Shown here: piece by piece, positions 25,791-36,500 of the stretch
Numbering within the stretch: the first letter of the stretch is position 1
Layout: every line of letters starts with the position of its first letter
Assembly (NCBI GenBank): GCA_040437565.1
Contig: JBDOQK010000030.1
Location: forward strand, 1-64,000
Reading direction: 5' to 3'
Length of the DNA: 64,000 nt
From: Albugo candida
Taxonomy: Eukaryota; Oomycota; Peronosporomycetes; Albuginales
Notes under the pieces: generated by a model
Database searches by the model: none
Told to the model about the DNA's origin: nothing
The model's input: the letters and a program-made list of their open reading frames with translations, nothing else
Translations under genes and position numbers: made by a program

Positions 25791-26869
25791 ATGCCGGATG
25801 CACCATCAGCTATCATTGATGTTGTGTCTGGCGTCACTGCAGGATGTGCTGGTGTTTTTGTAGGGCAACCATTTGATACGGTACGCAGTAATTCCCAGTC
25901 CTTAACATAACTCTACGATCCTATCAATCATCTTTACAGATTAAAGTTCGGTTACAAACACACGGCACGTTTTACAAGGGACCAATCGACTGCGCAAAGC
26001 AAACTGTACAATGTACACAAAAGACTTCAACTGCTCTGTTATTAATACAATTTCTCTATAGTTCAAACACGAGGGAATACACGGATTCTTTAAAGGCTTA
26101 TCATCTCCGTTGATTGGTAGTGCATGCACCAATGCAATTGTGTTTTCAATATATGAGAAAGCACTCAAGTATCTCGGAACTGATGAGAAGCATCCATCGC
26201 TGGATTCGGTGTTCATTGCAGGTAGTACTGCTCACACACCTTTGTCAATGAATAATATCGCTTACCAATGCACAGGCTGCCTTGGGGGATTCTGCCAAAC
26301 AATTGCTGTGACACCCACAGATCTTATCAAATGCAGACTACAGGTTTTATTGCAACATTGGCATTGTGCAATAGCTAAGTACGTTCTAGGTGCAAGATGG
26401 ACACCAGCGTAATCACTATCGCGGTCCTATTGATTGTATTCGTCATGTGTATCAACGGAATGGATCTCGTGGATTTTATCTAGGATTTAACGCAACCATT
26501 TTGCGTGAAACTCCATCCTTTGGATTTTACTTTTACACGTATGAAAAGACAAAGCGTGCAATGGTTTCTCATGGATTTAACGACAACACAGCGATGCTTT
26601 GCGCTGGTGGATTATCAGGAGTGGGTTCTTGGACTCTATCGTATCCACTCGATGTCGTCAAGTCTTCGATCCAGACACTTCCCATTGATGCTACAAGGAA
26701 AGAGAAACAAATGATGTACCAAGTTAAGAGTTTGTACGCAAAAGGAGGCGTTAGGATTTTCGTACGGGGTTTAGAAACAGCAGTTCTTCGTGCATTTCCG
26801 GTGAATGCAGTGACGTTTTTCTGTTACGAACAATCATCCCAGTTATTGCGAGATCTGTTAGAAAAATAA
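25791..26869 (+). CDS. SLC25-type mitochondrial carrier, five exons
   Basis: Exons 25791-25880, 25940-26005, 26062-26221, 26276-26343 and 26390-26869 join in frame to 287 residues, the normal length of the family. Introns are 59, 56, 54 and 46 nt with GT..AG ends; the last donor is the weak GTTTTA. Three-fold carrier signatures are seen: QPFDTIKVRLQ (residues about 26-36), PTDLIKCRLQ (about 118-127) and YPLDVVKSSIQ in the third repeat. Such proteins exchange metabolites across the inner mitochondrial membrane. The repeats resemble the carnitine/ornithine/basic-amino-acid branch (SLC25A20/29/45/48), but the substrate is not determined. The stop lies only 58 bp before the next start on the same strand. 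Confidence 0.93.
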
Positions 26870-26874
26870 TCAAT

Positions 26875-26892
26875 TTCACATTTTTCAATTTG
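26875..26892 (+). promoter_or_regulatory. Inr/FPR-like core promoter of the next gene
   Basis: CATTTTTCAATTT resembles the oomycete core promoter (TCATTYBNCAWTTT). It lies about 40 nt upstream of ATG 26928 and begins just after the carrier stop codon, so the two genes appear to share a very short spacer. Confidence 0.5.
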
Positions 26893-26927
26893 AACATTTG
26901 AAATTTGTACAGCAGCAAAATTGAGTC

Positions 26928-27530
26928 ATGGAGAAGATTATCGTGCAGCTTTCGCCGTTCGATAAGCAAGCGGAGCATCGTTTAGATGCGATACGCTCAG
27001 CGATTCACAGACAATTTCGTAGAGACCAGAGTGTTGATCCAAGTGGCGCTCTACAGGAGCGGATAAAGCGAGCTGCTCGATGTTCAATTGGCGAGCTATT
27101 TAATGAGCAATTTGGTTCTTTTGAGCAAATATGTAAATATGAAATACCGATTCCATTTGCGCAAAGTGAAATCTCTGAAAAGATCGGATTCAACGTTGCG
27201 ATAAAGCGGGAGAACACACAGATTACAGCGCCAAAACCAAACCGAATGTCGAAGCCATCGTGTCTTCGACCTCCAACGCGACTCACTTTGAAGCGCGAAA
27301 GAGTGGCTGATGAACGTCACAGAGAGGAGTTGGGTATGCGAAAATCAAAGATCGCTTCAACTTTTTCATTCGATAACGACTGCACACAAATCGACAAGCT
27401 CGTAGGCGTAGGCGTAGCTGGTCGTTCAAGCTTGTTTTCAAAAGCATGGAACCCAATAATGAGGAACGGTAGATCGCATGATGCCCTATTAGGCTTTTCC
27501 GCATCGAAAAGTGTGATATCTCTTTCGTGA
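26928..27530 (+). CDS. Conserved-looking protein of unknown function
   Basis: A single open frame of 200 residues beginning at an ATG with a plausible core promoter just upstream. I do not recognise the protein. The N-terminal third is predicted by eye to be helical and charged (QAEHRLDAIRSAIHRQF), the middle is basic and proline-containing, and the C-terminus is Ser/Gly-rich. There is no signal peptide or membrane segment. It is convergent with the nucleoporin gene, with only 65 bp between the two stop codons. Uninterrupted length, position inside a compact gene island and promoter support a real gene, but the function is unknown. Confidence 0.65.
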   Translation: MEKIIVQLSPFDKQAEHRLDAIRSAIHRQFRRDQSVDPSGALQERIKRAARCSIGELFNEQFGSFEQICKYEIPIPFAQSEISEKIGFNVAIKRENTQITAPKPNRMSKPSCLRPPTRLTLKRERVADERHREELGMRKSKIASTFSFDNDCTQIDKLVGVGVAGRSSLFSKAWNPIMRNGRSHDALLGFSASKSVISLS

Positions 27531-27595
27531 GGCCGCCACACGACAATACAAAAACTTATATTCGTGTTACCTTCCTTCAGACTTTGCCAGAAATA

Positions 27596-30289
27596 CTAGA
27601 AAATGATCATCGACTCCATTCGAGTCAATTGCTCGTTCGTTCCTATTGGAAGCCGATATTTGATCATTCCAGCAAATGCAACCACAAGCTCCATTTTTTC
27701 TCGCAGAATACCGACACCGACGCGAGCAATGTCTTCTGAGCTGTGTGCTTTGAGACGTTCAGACTCGCGAACGAGACATTCTGCATACCGCAACAGAATG
27801 ATATCAAAATGTTGACGAACAGAGTCTTCAAATGCCATAAAACGATCCACGCACAGTGTGATCGTATTGATACTATTCCCATTCTCATTTGGCGATGGGA
27901 ATATATCCAATCCTTCCACAAAACGGATTGCATCGGTACACTTTTCGTCTTGAAAAAGATTGAGGAAAATACAGAAATTGAGCAAAGTTTGGAATGAAAT
28001 TGTGGTCGAACGCGCGTATCCGCTGGCAATGTTCTGTACCCACGGATGCTGTAGCCATTGATCTGCGAATTCTTTACCAATGCGAAAGACCTGTTCACGC
28101 TCGACTCGAGTTGCCGACAAAGACGCTGAAAGCTGTTTGTTCAGAAGCGAAATCACTGCAACGATATCGCCGGCGGTTTGATACAACTGTAAAGCATCAG
28201 AGGAAGCACCTTGCTGTTCTGCTTTTCGTGCGGCTGAAATGAGAATTTCTTGGACTTTGGCGTCATCTCTAAGAAGACGATCGTATAAGCCATGTGAACG
28301 ACATCCATCAGCATTATTCATACGCCCAACAAGTGTCTCAAACTTTCTGGATTCCAGCAGTAATTCAATCAAAAGCTCGTGTCGTGTGATTTCATCGGTA
28401 ATGCAGCAGTAGTACTCAGTGGCTTCACAAGGATGATTTCGTTGGAACTGATGGACAAATTGACGTAACAAGCGAGTGAGATCCAAATTCGACTCATCTT
28501 CTTCTTCTCCAGCTGATACCATTGCACAATGAAGCAAGCCATAATAATTCAACGTGATAGCGAAATGGACAGCTTCCAATATATGTCCTTTGGACGCCAG
28601 ATATTTGATCGCAGCTTCAAAATCCTGTGTGATTAAAAGAATTTCAAAGAACAGCAGCGGAGCTAAAGCGGGATTTTCGATATTAGATGCTTCGAAATGT
28701 GAAGGACCAAATTTTTGAATACTCTGAGCCAATTTATTGACGCTGTAGCGTTGCGATGTGTCGGATGCGGTCGTATTGCCATTGATGAAACACAAACGTT
28801 GCCACAGGTAATCCTCAATAGTGACAAGCACACGCGACTCACGCAAATTCGGGTTCACAAAGCAGAGAATATTGAGCACACATACTTCGTAGGGATCAAT
28901 TGTGTGAGTATCGTCCATTGAACTGCTCGTGAGTTGTCGGTATTTCTCTAACAAATGCTTGTACTCCACAGGATATCTGATTTCAACCGATGGAATGCCC
29001 AAAGCTTCCGACTGAGTATGAGTTTTTTTCAATGCGACACGATATTCCAATAGTTTCAATACAGCTTTATCAACGACACTTTGGTTCGATCGGATGATAT
29101 TTGCAACATATTCAACGATTTCTTCTTCTGCTCCACAACGTAAGCCGTAATAGATCACAGCCCAAAGCTGTGATTGAGACTCACTTGCCCTCTGTGATAA
29201 AAATGGATCATAGGAAGACTTTAACACATGATGGACAAATGCACGCAAATTTGGTAAAAGGCCCGACACTCCGCCTGTTGCTAATTGATATTTTGTGACC
29301 GTTTGCTGCACACAAACGCGAAATTGATTTTCTAAAAACAAAAGTGCACCAAATGCCAACTGACGTCGAAGCGATGAGAATTGCGATTCGTTTGCAAGTG
29401 CATTGCTGAATGCATTCTCGCCAGGGATTTTTTTGTATTCAACATACTTTGTCATTTGGCTGGTACTATTGCTATCAATTTGACCAGTAAGCATTGTGCC
29501 AAGCAGCTGCCAGCATTTCCAAATGAATTCCCATTTTGTACCGGGACCTTCCTGTTGTAATTGTTCCAAACACGCTCTCTCAAACGCATGCACCAAATCG
29601 AATTGACAGCGTGTTTCAGGCTGACGATGTATCATGAGCTCCTTAATGACTTTATGATAAACTTTCATTTCTTGACTCATTGACATCTCACTTTGCAAAT
29701 GTGATATTCGAAGTGGCGTATCGAGTCCATTTAACCTCATACGTTCAGTCTCCAATTTCTGTACGATTTGATTCCTTGTGTGACCATCAGAGCAAGTGAC
29801 GATCTGTCTCGATCTGCTGCTACTTTTGAGGCTTTCTTTGGTGCAATTGTGAAGGATCTCCTGTTTCATCGTCTCATAATCGTCAATAATCGCCTGATTC
29901 ATCGCGTCGTGCGTAAACTCGACCGTTCTTCGATTCGTTTGATCGATGGATGCAAACAGAATTCGTTCGTGATGACGCGCCAAATGGCTTTTTAGATTCA
30001 AATTTGCCCCAATAAATTTGCTTTTTGGCTCAATGAGAGAATTCTGTAAACTCTCCAAATCGTTAAATATTTTGTGTGTGTCCAATCCTTTGGACGCCAG
30101 TAAGAAGCTCGCTTTGTCATTGCGTCTGCTCCCTTCGTGTTGATCGCCACATTGCCGAATGTGGCGCTTAAATGCGTTTTTATGGACCTTTTCGAGCTGA
30201 TCGAGTCCTTTCACAAGTGGAGGGATTTCTGTCTCGTTGATTGGAGTCGTCAGCTTCAAGGAATTCTCATACAAAGTCTTGAAATCCAT
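27596..30289 (-). CDS. NUP93: Nucleoporin Nup93/Nic96 family
   Basis: An intronless frame of 897 residues. The family forms a structural scaffold of the inner ring of the nuclear pore complex (established for Nup93/Nic96). The protein is helical throughout. The N-terminus carries a segment like the Nup93 motif (FLLASKGLDTHKIFNDLESL, about residues 60-79), followed by the long alpha-solenoid with MLTGQIDSNS and the characteristic YYGLRCGAEEEIVEYV stretch in the middle. The open frame extends 33 bases further up, but only from a TTG, with a TAA just above it, so I place the start at ATG 30289. Human Nup93 has 819 residues, similar in size. The gene is divergent from the scaffold gene at 30718 across a spacer that contains an assembly gap. 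Confidence 0.92.
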   Translation of the reverse strand: MDFKTLYENSLKLTTPINETEIPPLVKGLDQLEKVHKNAFKRHIRQCGDQHEGSRRNDKASFLLASKGLDTHKIFNDLESLQNSLIEPKSKFIGANLNLKSHLARHHERILFASIDQTNRRTVEFTHDAMNQAIIDDYETMKQEILHNCTKESLKSSSRSRQIVTCSDGHTRNQIVQKLETERMRLNGLDTPLRISHLQSEMSMSQEMKVYHKVIKELMIHRQPETRCQFDLVHAFERACLEQLQQEGPGTKWEFIWKCWQLLGTMLTGQIDSNSTSQMTKYVEYKKIPGENAFSNALANESQFSSLRRQLAFGALLFLENQFRVCVQQTVTKYQLATGGVSGLLPNLRAFVHHVLKSSYDPFLSQRASESQSQLWAVIYYGLRCGAEEEIVEYVANIIRSNQSVVDKAVLKLLEYRVALKKTHTQSEALGIPSVEIRYPVEYKHLLEKYRQLTSSSMDDTHTIDPYEVCVLNILCFVNPNLRESRVLVTIEDYLWQRLCFINGNTTASDTSQRYSVNKLAQSIQKFGPSHFEASNIENPALAPLLFFEILLITQDFEAAIKYLASKGHILEAVHFAITLNYYGLLHCAMVSAGEEEDESNLDLTRLLRQFVHQFQRNHPCEATEYYCCITDEITRHELLIELLLESRKFETLVGRMNNADGCRSHGLYDRLLRDDAKVQEILISAARKAEQQGASSDALQLYQTAGDIVAVISLLNKQLSASLSATRVEREQVFRIGKEFADQWLQHPWVQNIASGYARSTTISFQTLLNFCIFLNLFQDEKCTDAIRFVEGLDIFPSPNENGNSINTITLCVDRFMAFEDSVRQHFDIILLRYAECLVRESERLKAHSSEDIARVGVGILREKMELVVAFAGMIKYRLPIGTNEQLTRMESMIIF

Positions 30290-30717
30290 TCCGTCGCTGA
30301 AATCGTTTGGTTCTCGTTGCAATGTTTACCTCGAATAGAGTGGACCAAGTCAATATCTTCTACCTAGAGTAAGGTATTTCNNNNNNNNNNNNNNNNNNNN
30401 NNNNNNNNNNNNNNNNNNNNNNNNNNNNNNNNNNNNNNNNNNNNNNNNNNNNNNNNNNNNNNNNNNNNNNNNNNNNNNNNATTTCAATCAAGATACTCTA
30501 TTCCATTTTTCCATCCTCATTACTTGACTCGAATCGAGTTTGGGACGCATACAGAAAGCTGAGGGAATACATCTACACCGAGACAAAAGCAAACGCGATA
30601 GCTAATAAAAGTGACTATAGTGTTCTGCAACTTGGTGTAACAAGCTACTGTGTGTGTCTCCCAGTACATAGGAATCGTTGAGTACACAGACGCGCTACTT
30701 TAAAAGAGGACCTCAAT
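30290..30717. promoter_or_regulatory. Divergent promoter region, interrupted by an assembly gap (30381-30480)
   Basis: Spacer between the NUP93 and scaffold-protein starts. It holds a 100-N gap with only a 5-base flank match (ATTTC), so its real length is unknown. I saw no clear Inr/FPR motif in the readable part. Confidence 0.55.
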
Positions 30718-33700
30718 ATGGCATGGGATTGTCCAATGTGCAATTTCTCTCGAAATGAAGATGATCAGTCACGTTGCGTGGCGTGTGGCGCAGGCGAGAA
30801 ACCTCAAGTGGATACCTCAAAACCATACACAATCAGTATTGAGTTACCTGCAAAGGAGAAACTTGGTGTGAAGCTAATGCCACCCAAAAATGGGGTCATT
30901 CATCACGGGTTAAGTATCGATAACATCGATAATCCATTGTTAGAAAATAAGGTCCAAGCAGGTGATTTGATCGTTGCAATTGGTGGAAAAGCTGTCCATG
31001 GATTAGGATTCTCAGATGCAATCGATCTGATTCGAAAATTACCACGTCCATTAGCTATTTCATTCGAAATCGATGAAAAAAGGAGAGAAAAAGCACAACG
31101 CGACAAATCCGATTTCGTCATTCAAAATGATTTGGACACACAATTAACGACATACGCTGTCGTATTCGAAGAAGGACCGATGGGATTGAATTTGGAAGAA
31201 GCGGTACGATACGGAATTGATGGAGCTGTTGTGAAGGCTTTGAAAGGACAGGCGAAAACGAGCGGAATGATCTCAGTCGGTGATATTGTGTACAAAGTGA
31301 ATGAGACCGATGTGCTTTGTATGCCATACACTGAAGTAATGAATGTGATCCGAAACACACCAACGCCGAGGACTTTGCAATTCGTGCCGAAAGATAAATT
31401 AGCAGACGTACAACGAGTGAATTCACGGCATTCAGAATCGTTCCGAATGAGAGACTCCAATATTGTTAAAGATAAACTGATGAAAAGTCCACGGATTGTC
31501 AAAGATGAAGGAAGTGAAGATGCTGATGATCATAAATCCATTGCACGGTTGATTTTGGATAATCAAGCAGCTACCATAAAGAAAGGACGAATGTACAAAC
31601 AGGGACGTGTGATGCGAACGTGGAAAAGTCGATATTTTATATTGAGTGTGTCGAAATTGGAATACTTTAAAAATCCAAGTGCCACCAATGCACGTGGAGA
31701 GATGAGTTTTTTGAGTCATCGATGTACTGTGCGCTCCCTACCTCCAACGCAAGATGTGGTGTGTAAGTCTCCGGCAGTGACCGCCAAATACTTGTTGGAA
31801 TTGAGAGTGGATGACAGGCGATTAGTGATGGCGTGTACTTCGGATTCCGATAAGAAAGGATGGATGGACGCTCTCAAGTTGGCTATTGATGCATCCAAAA
31901 CAGTTGGACGCACGCAACCCGACGGATCTCCTGAAGCAGACAGTCGAGCGCTTTTACTGCAACATACCGCTAGTATCCGCGCAGACGCCACATTTCTCGA
32001 TAAAAACACCAGTGGAAGACTGTCTCAATTCAGCTATGACGCATTTGCTACACCGGTTGTCCATATCACTGTGGTATCAGCGACGAACCTCACAAAGGCG
32101 GGAAGCACAGTCAATGCTGTGTGTGAAATCACTCTTGGCGATGAGACATTCCGAACGTCCACAGTGAAGAGCCAACGATCGCCTGTTTGGCAACAAGACA
32201 ATTCAGCGTCTTTCGAAGTACCGAATCAGGAAATGGTGATAGAAGTTCGAGTTTTTGATGAGCACGTATTTCGATCCACAGAGCTGATGGCGACACTTAC
32301 AATTCCATTGAGATCTCTACCGAATATGGAAAAAACCAATAGAAAGTATCCTCTTGCAGTCGGAAATCGATCGTCCGGTGCATTTTTATCGTTATCGCTC
32401 GAGTATATCAATAAAGCACGAGCATTCCAACAGGATCAAGAGCGTCAGAGGATGGCGGATGATTTAGGACGCTTATCGATGCTGAGATCAGGCGATGAAA
32501 TGACCAAATTACAAAACGAAGCACAAATGGCTGCAGATGAAGCGACTGATATTGCTGCACGCGCTGAAGCCGAAGCATTAACCCTTCTTGAACAAGCTCG
32601 TCAGAAAGCAGAAGCAGCTGTTGCAGCAGCTCGTGCAGAACAAGAGCAAGGTAAAGCGGCTGTTGAGGCTGCGATGGCGGAAGCGGCGTCCGCCAAGGAA
32701 GAAGCAGAAAGACAAGCAGAGGAAGCACGAAGGGCACAAGAAGAAGCTCGCAAGTTGATTGAAGCAAATCGAAGAATCCAAGAGCATTCTTCCCAAGCTC
32801 AACAATTGCAAGGCAATTCTGTCTTTGCCAATTATCGCAAAATGATTATGGATGGCCAATCTTCCGAAAGTGTTATCGAGACGATGCGTAATGACGGAAT
32901 CGATGAGATCAATATCACAGCTTTTTTCGACGGAATCAACTCATACGATGAGAAAATACGAGCACTGCAAGCTGAAGTCGAAAAATTGAAGCGGAATCGA
33001 AGCACTCGCCAGCGTGAAGAGACCAAAACGGAAGACATGTTTGCGCATATGGACATTTCAAAAGACCAAGTCAAACTTCTCCGACGTTTACTGAAATTGG
33101 AGAAACAACTACAACAAGCCGGAATTGCTGTTGCTGCTGATATTCCGTACGAGGAAGCAAAAGCGAAAATTGAAGAGATATCTCGTCGAATGTACGAAAT
33201 CGGGTCTTCGGATGTCACTCATCCCGATCCGCTGATTCAGAAACAACTTCGTGAAGAATATTATAAATTGGAACAAGATATGGAGAAATACAACACCGCT
33301 CTCATGCTTACGGATGAATTTGCAGCAGAAGAAGCTCGTAAAGACAGAGAATGGGAAGAAGAAAATGAAGAGGCAAACGCTCGGGCTTTGATAGCAATTC
33401 GTCGTATGATGCCTGTTGACGTGAAGCAGAGATCAGAGGCAGATTTACAAAGTATGGAGACTCCACGCGGTGGAAAGATCCCGCGAGAAGTTGCACGAAA
33501 ATACAAACGAACGAATGTGTTACAATTACTTCGAATGGATCCCGCGGAGATTGCAAAGAATCATCCGTCGCTGTTGGATAATTTTCGTGTGACGGGTCTG
33601 ACGGTCACAGAACGTCGGGCTTTGCATCATCATTTACGTGGCATTGCTGATGTGTGGAAGACTCAGCAATCCGATGAAATGACAAAGAAAAAGTATGATT

Positions 33701-34911
33701 GGTTCAAAAGTCTCAAAGAGACCTCCAAAACAGTTTTGAATGCGTACAACACACATGTGAAGCAATACGGCCCACCAAGCAATCATCCATACGCGACTCG
33801 CGATGATCCCGACATTGGATGCCCGTTGATTGGAAAGCAGTGCCCGATCAAAGCCGATATGGCCCCACCGTATGACTTGGATTTGGGCTTCCCGGAAGGA
33901 GATGTGTACTTGGAAACAACGATTCAAAAAGGAAGTCCAGACGACTCGGGAGCACGGGCATTACGTGAAGCGCAAGAATTAGCTCGTGCTAAAGTATCGA
34001 ATTCTCGGACAGATACTTTGAAAAAGCACTACAAGAATGTTCGACTCGTAGCGGAAGCCAAAGGTGCATGCGAACATCTCGATACAATGCTGGACACTAT
34101 AGAATTACGACAATTACAATTGTTCCAAGCTCGTCTCAAGCATCGACTTGTGCAGTCTGAGACAGCTGCTACAATCAAATTGGAATTGGCTGAATTTGGA
34201 GATTTAGTGAATGAAATACGTCTTGCAAGCTTCAAATTCGCAGAGCGATCAGGAATGAGTATGAAAGGCAAACGAACGGCAACATCGGATGGATCCGACA
34301 CTCGGTCGTCGATAGAGTGTCATTTGTGTATTTTGTACTGTGATGCCGCATTGGATTGTTTCGCAGGGATTCTTGAGCGCATGGATGAAGTGAAAGCTTC
34401 CGATAAACGACTTGGTTCAGCAATTCCTTCACTCGAAGAACTGCTCCGAGAAGTACAAGAACGAAGTAGAAAAATGCTGTCTTCTTTATCGGACAAAGGA
34501 CCTCCAATGAATCGTCGATTGAAGACTCGGGTTGAGATTATGAAAGAAGCCAAAGAGAAGAATGCCGCAGAAAATGGAACTACAGCAACGTCTAGTGAGT
34601 CGAGTACTCCAGCTGGAGGTGAGCGTCCTCCAAATCCAATGCTTGCAGCACGAGGACGTGGTCGTGGAGGTCGAGGAAGAGGAGACTTATTATCAGCATT
34701 GAAAGGCCGTGGAGGAAACACCGATGAGAATGGAGATGGTATGAAAGGAGGACCACCAGGTGCAGGAGGTTTGTTTGCTGCAATCAAAAGTCGTGGTGCT
34801 CGTGGTGAAAATGACACTCGAGGTGGTCTGCTTGCTGGTATTCAGGCGCGTGGTCGTGGAGGTCGTGGGAATGATCTTATGGCAGCAATAGCAGCGCGAA
34901 GGAAAGAATGA
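30718..34911 (+). CDS. Large multidomain scaffold: RanBP2 zinc finger, PDZ x2, PH, C2, coiled coil, WH2-like tail
   Basis: One open frame of 1397 residues from ATG 30718. Domains in order: RanBP2-type zinc finger (C5, C8, C20, C23); PDZ 1 about 38-120; PDZ 2 about 145-225; PH about 287-395 (KKGRMYKQGRVMRTWKSRYF); C2 about 445-560; Ala/Glu-rich coiled coil about 570-695; a motif YRKMIMDGQSSESVIETM at about 705-722 resembling the WASH-subunit CCDC53 segment; a long helical region of unknown fold; and an RG-rich tail from about 1300. The tail has four short helices of the pattern LL-x-A-[LI] (LLSALKGRG, LFAAIKSRG, LLAGIQARG, LMAAIAARR). PH and C2 suggest membrane binding; the tail suggests actin binding. 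Specific function is inference. No introns seen. Confidence 0.9.
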   Translation: MAWDCPMCNFSRNEDDQSRCVACGAGEKPQVDTSKPYTISIELPAKEKLGVKLMPPKNGVIHHGLSIDNIDNPLLENKVQAGDLIVAIGGKAVHGLGFSDAIDLIRKLPRPLAISFEIDEKRREKAQRDKSDFVIQNDLDTQLTTYAVVFEEGPMGLNLEEAVRYGIDGAVVKALKGQAKTSGMISVGDIVYKVNETDVLCMPYTEVMNVIRNTPTPRTLQFVPKDKLADVQRVNSRHSESFRMRDSNIVKDKLMKSPRIVKDEGSEDADDHKSIARLILDNQAATIKKGRMYKQGRVMRTWKSRYFILSVSKLEYFKNPSATNARGEMSFLSHRCTVRSLPPTQDVVCKSPAVTAKYLLELRVDDRRLVMACTSDSDKKGWMDALKLAIDASKTVGRTQPDGSPEADSRALLLQHTASIRADATFLDKNTSGRLSQFSYDAFATPVVHITVVSATNLTKAGSTVNAVCEITLGDETFRTSTVKSQRSPVWQQDNSASFEVPNQEMVIEVRVFDEHVFRSTELMATLTIPLRSLPNMEKTNRKYPLAVGNRSSGAFLSLSLEYINKARAFQQDQERQRMADDLGRLSMLRSGDEMTKLQNEAQMAADEATDIAARAEAEALTLLEQARQKAEAAVAAARAEQEQGKAAVEAAMAEAASAKEEAERQAEEARRAQEEARKLIEANRRIQEHSSQAQQLQGNSVFANYRKMIMDGQSSESVIETMRNDGIDEINITAFFDGINSYDEKIRALQAEVEKLKRNRSTRQREETKTEDMFAHMDISKDQVKLLRRLLKLEKQLQQAGIAVAADIPYEEAKAKIEEISRRMYEIGSSDVTHPDPLIQKQLREEYYKLEQDMEKYNTALMLTDEFAAEEARKDREWEEENEEANARALIAIRRMMPVDVKQRSEADLQSMETPRGGKIPREVARKYKRTNVLQLLRMDPAEIAKNHPSLLDNFRVTGLTVTERRALHHHLRGIADVWKTQQSDEMTKKKYDWFKSLKETSKTVLNAYNTHVKQYGPPSNHPYATRDDPDIGCPLIGKQCPIKADMAPPYDLDLGFPEGDVYLETTIQKGSPDDSGARALREAQELARAKVSNSRTDTLKKHYKNVRLVAEAKGACEHLDTMLDTIELRQLQLFQARLKHRLVQSETAATIKLELAEFGDLVNEIRLASFKFAERSGMSMKGKRTATSDGSDTRSSIECHLCILYCDAALDCFAGILERMDEVKASDKRLGSAIPSLEELLREVQERSRKMLSSLSDKGPPMNRRLKTRVEIMKEAKEKNAAENGTTATSSESSTPAGGERPPNPMLAARGRGRGGRGRGDLLSALKGRGGNTDENGDGMKGGPPGAGGLFAAIKSRGARGENDTRGGLLAGIQARGRGGRGNDLMAAIAARRKE

Positions 34912-36080
34912 ACGGATACTCTCATTAGAAATTGTATGGCAATCAGATATCAGCTCACAAAGGATCCATTCTCACTGATTGGAAGTCAATTTGTCGACAG
35001 TTTGATGGCTGACGATCGAATGCTTTTCCATCGAGTACTTTTATTACGACTCAAATGACTTGTTACCATTTCGAAACAGTGAGATACAATGCTACCCGAA
35101 AGGAGACAGAGTGACGACTGGCTCTGCATGTATCGTCGTGAGCGCATCAAAAGCAGTGACTTTTGCACAAAGGTCGAAGAAGCATTTTTATAAAATCAAA
35201 CGCATACAAATATGAAAAGAATTCTTCTTCTATTGAGAGTTATTGATTCGAGTGTGAAGGCAGTGAGTAGCATTTCTGATGTGTGAGTTGGGAATCTGCT
35301 TTTACCGAAATCTGTCCAATAAAGCATTCAACGACAACCACCACTTCTGATGGAGCGGCTACTACCATTTGTCAAACAGCCACTTTGATCAGGTCAAGGT
35401 TTCCATGATGGAGTGCTTTCAGCGCGTTCGGTGAGTCAGAACAAGCAAAAGTATATTGATATTCTCTGAGAGGATGATCTCTTTATTCAGCTTATCCGAT
35501 CGCTGATCGTTGCGATGCCATTTTGGTCCATTAGTATGCTTGAGCATTTAAGGGATTCACGTCAGTATGGAGCGACCTTACTCCTTTTAGGCTCCGACAA
35601 TAACTGCAAGTAACGTATGCATGCTTCTCGTACTGCTATTTTGCGACATTTACCTGGCAATGCACTTATCACAATTATAAAAGGCACAGTCGACCAGCAG
35701 CTCTTCTATCGTGTAACCAATTGAGTTTTGTTTGTTTGGATGTACATCTATCATTGACTTGCATCAGGGAATTATCCTCCAAGTAATGATGGTATGCTAG
35801 CGAAACCATGCTCACACCGGATTTTGAACGTTCGGCAGCGAATGGCACTGAACACCTTGCACTTGAGGACTTCCGCCCCCTTTGAGCCGCATTCTCTGTC
35901 GATCTTTTTACTTTGTGCCCTCTGATCAAATGATGAAAATAATTTCTATCTATTGGTAACATCAATCTCATCGACAGAGCTCAGGAGGTAGCGAGCGTGA
36001 GGGCGACCACGTGGCGATATGAACCTACTTCATTCACAGTTATCGATCAGACAAAGCGCTCCATGTAAGGAATTGCAGGA
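34912..36080. other. 3' flank and gene-poor DNA
   Basis: The 3' untranslated region of the scaffold gene should lie at the start. Beyond it I see only short interrupted frames. The frame on the minus strand at 35675-35971 shows no known domain. Confidence 0.45.
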
Positions 36081-36500
36081 AATCCTCAGAGAAGATGGAG
36101 CCAAATTCGAAATACTTGAGCTATATAACGTCAATGTGCTACCTATCTTGCTATACAAGTCACGGGCGTGGGATCTTGCAACGAGACATTCGTACTCTTG
36201 AGCCTTCCATCGTCGCACCTTGGCCGAATCCTTCGCATTCAACATCCCCCGTACGTAAGCAATGAAGACTTATACAAGCGATGGGTGACAACACCATTTC
36301 GATTTCACCTTGATCAATCTAGGTGGGAATTATTTGGTCACATCATCCGCCGCCGTCAGCCGATCCCAGCACAGATGAACATGCTCTGACACTACAACTC
36401 GATCGACTTACCTCAATTTCTCAGAGATAAAATGTTCACTTGCCTCCCGACAATCCTGCGAGCCTTCAAAACATCTACGTGTTATCGATTGATGTCGGGC
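36080..36500 (+). mobile_element. LINE remnant, C-terminal part of the reverse transcriptase polyprotein
   Basis: Readable pieces in two frames match the well-known tail of RTE/Jockey-type LINE proteins: LYNVNVLPILLYKSRAWDL (36118-36174), then RILRIQHPPYVSNEDLYKRW and RWELFGHIIRR (about 36220-36345). At least two frame changes and stops make it a fossil. It is a different LINE type from the copy at 7.75-9.56 kb. Ends not found. Confidence 0.65.

Noticed and set aside
30290-30322. Longer NUP93 starting at 30322
   Set aside because: The upstream codon is TTG with a TAA close above it; the first ATG of the frame is at 30289.
32408-32859. Minus-strand frames opposite the coiled coil of the scaffold protein
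   Set aside because: Leucine/serine-rich shadow frames of a GCA/GAA-repeat coding strand; they show no domain of their own.
34320-34817. 165-codon minus-strand frame opposite the RG-rich tail
   Set aside because: It mirrors the RG-rich codons of the real gene (Pro/Arg/Ser-rich) and lies within it.
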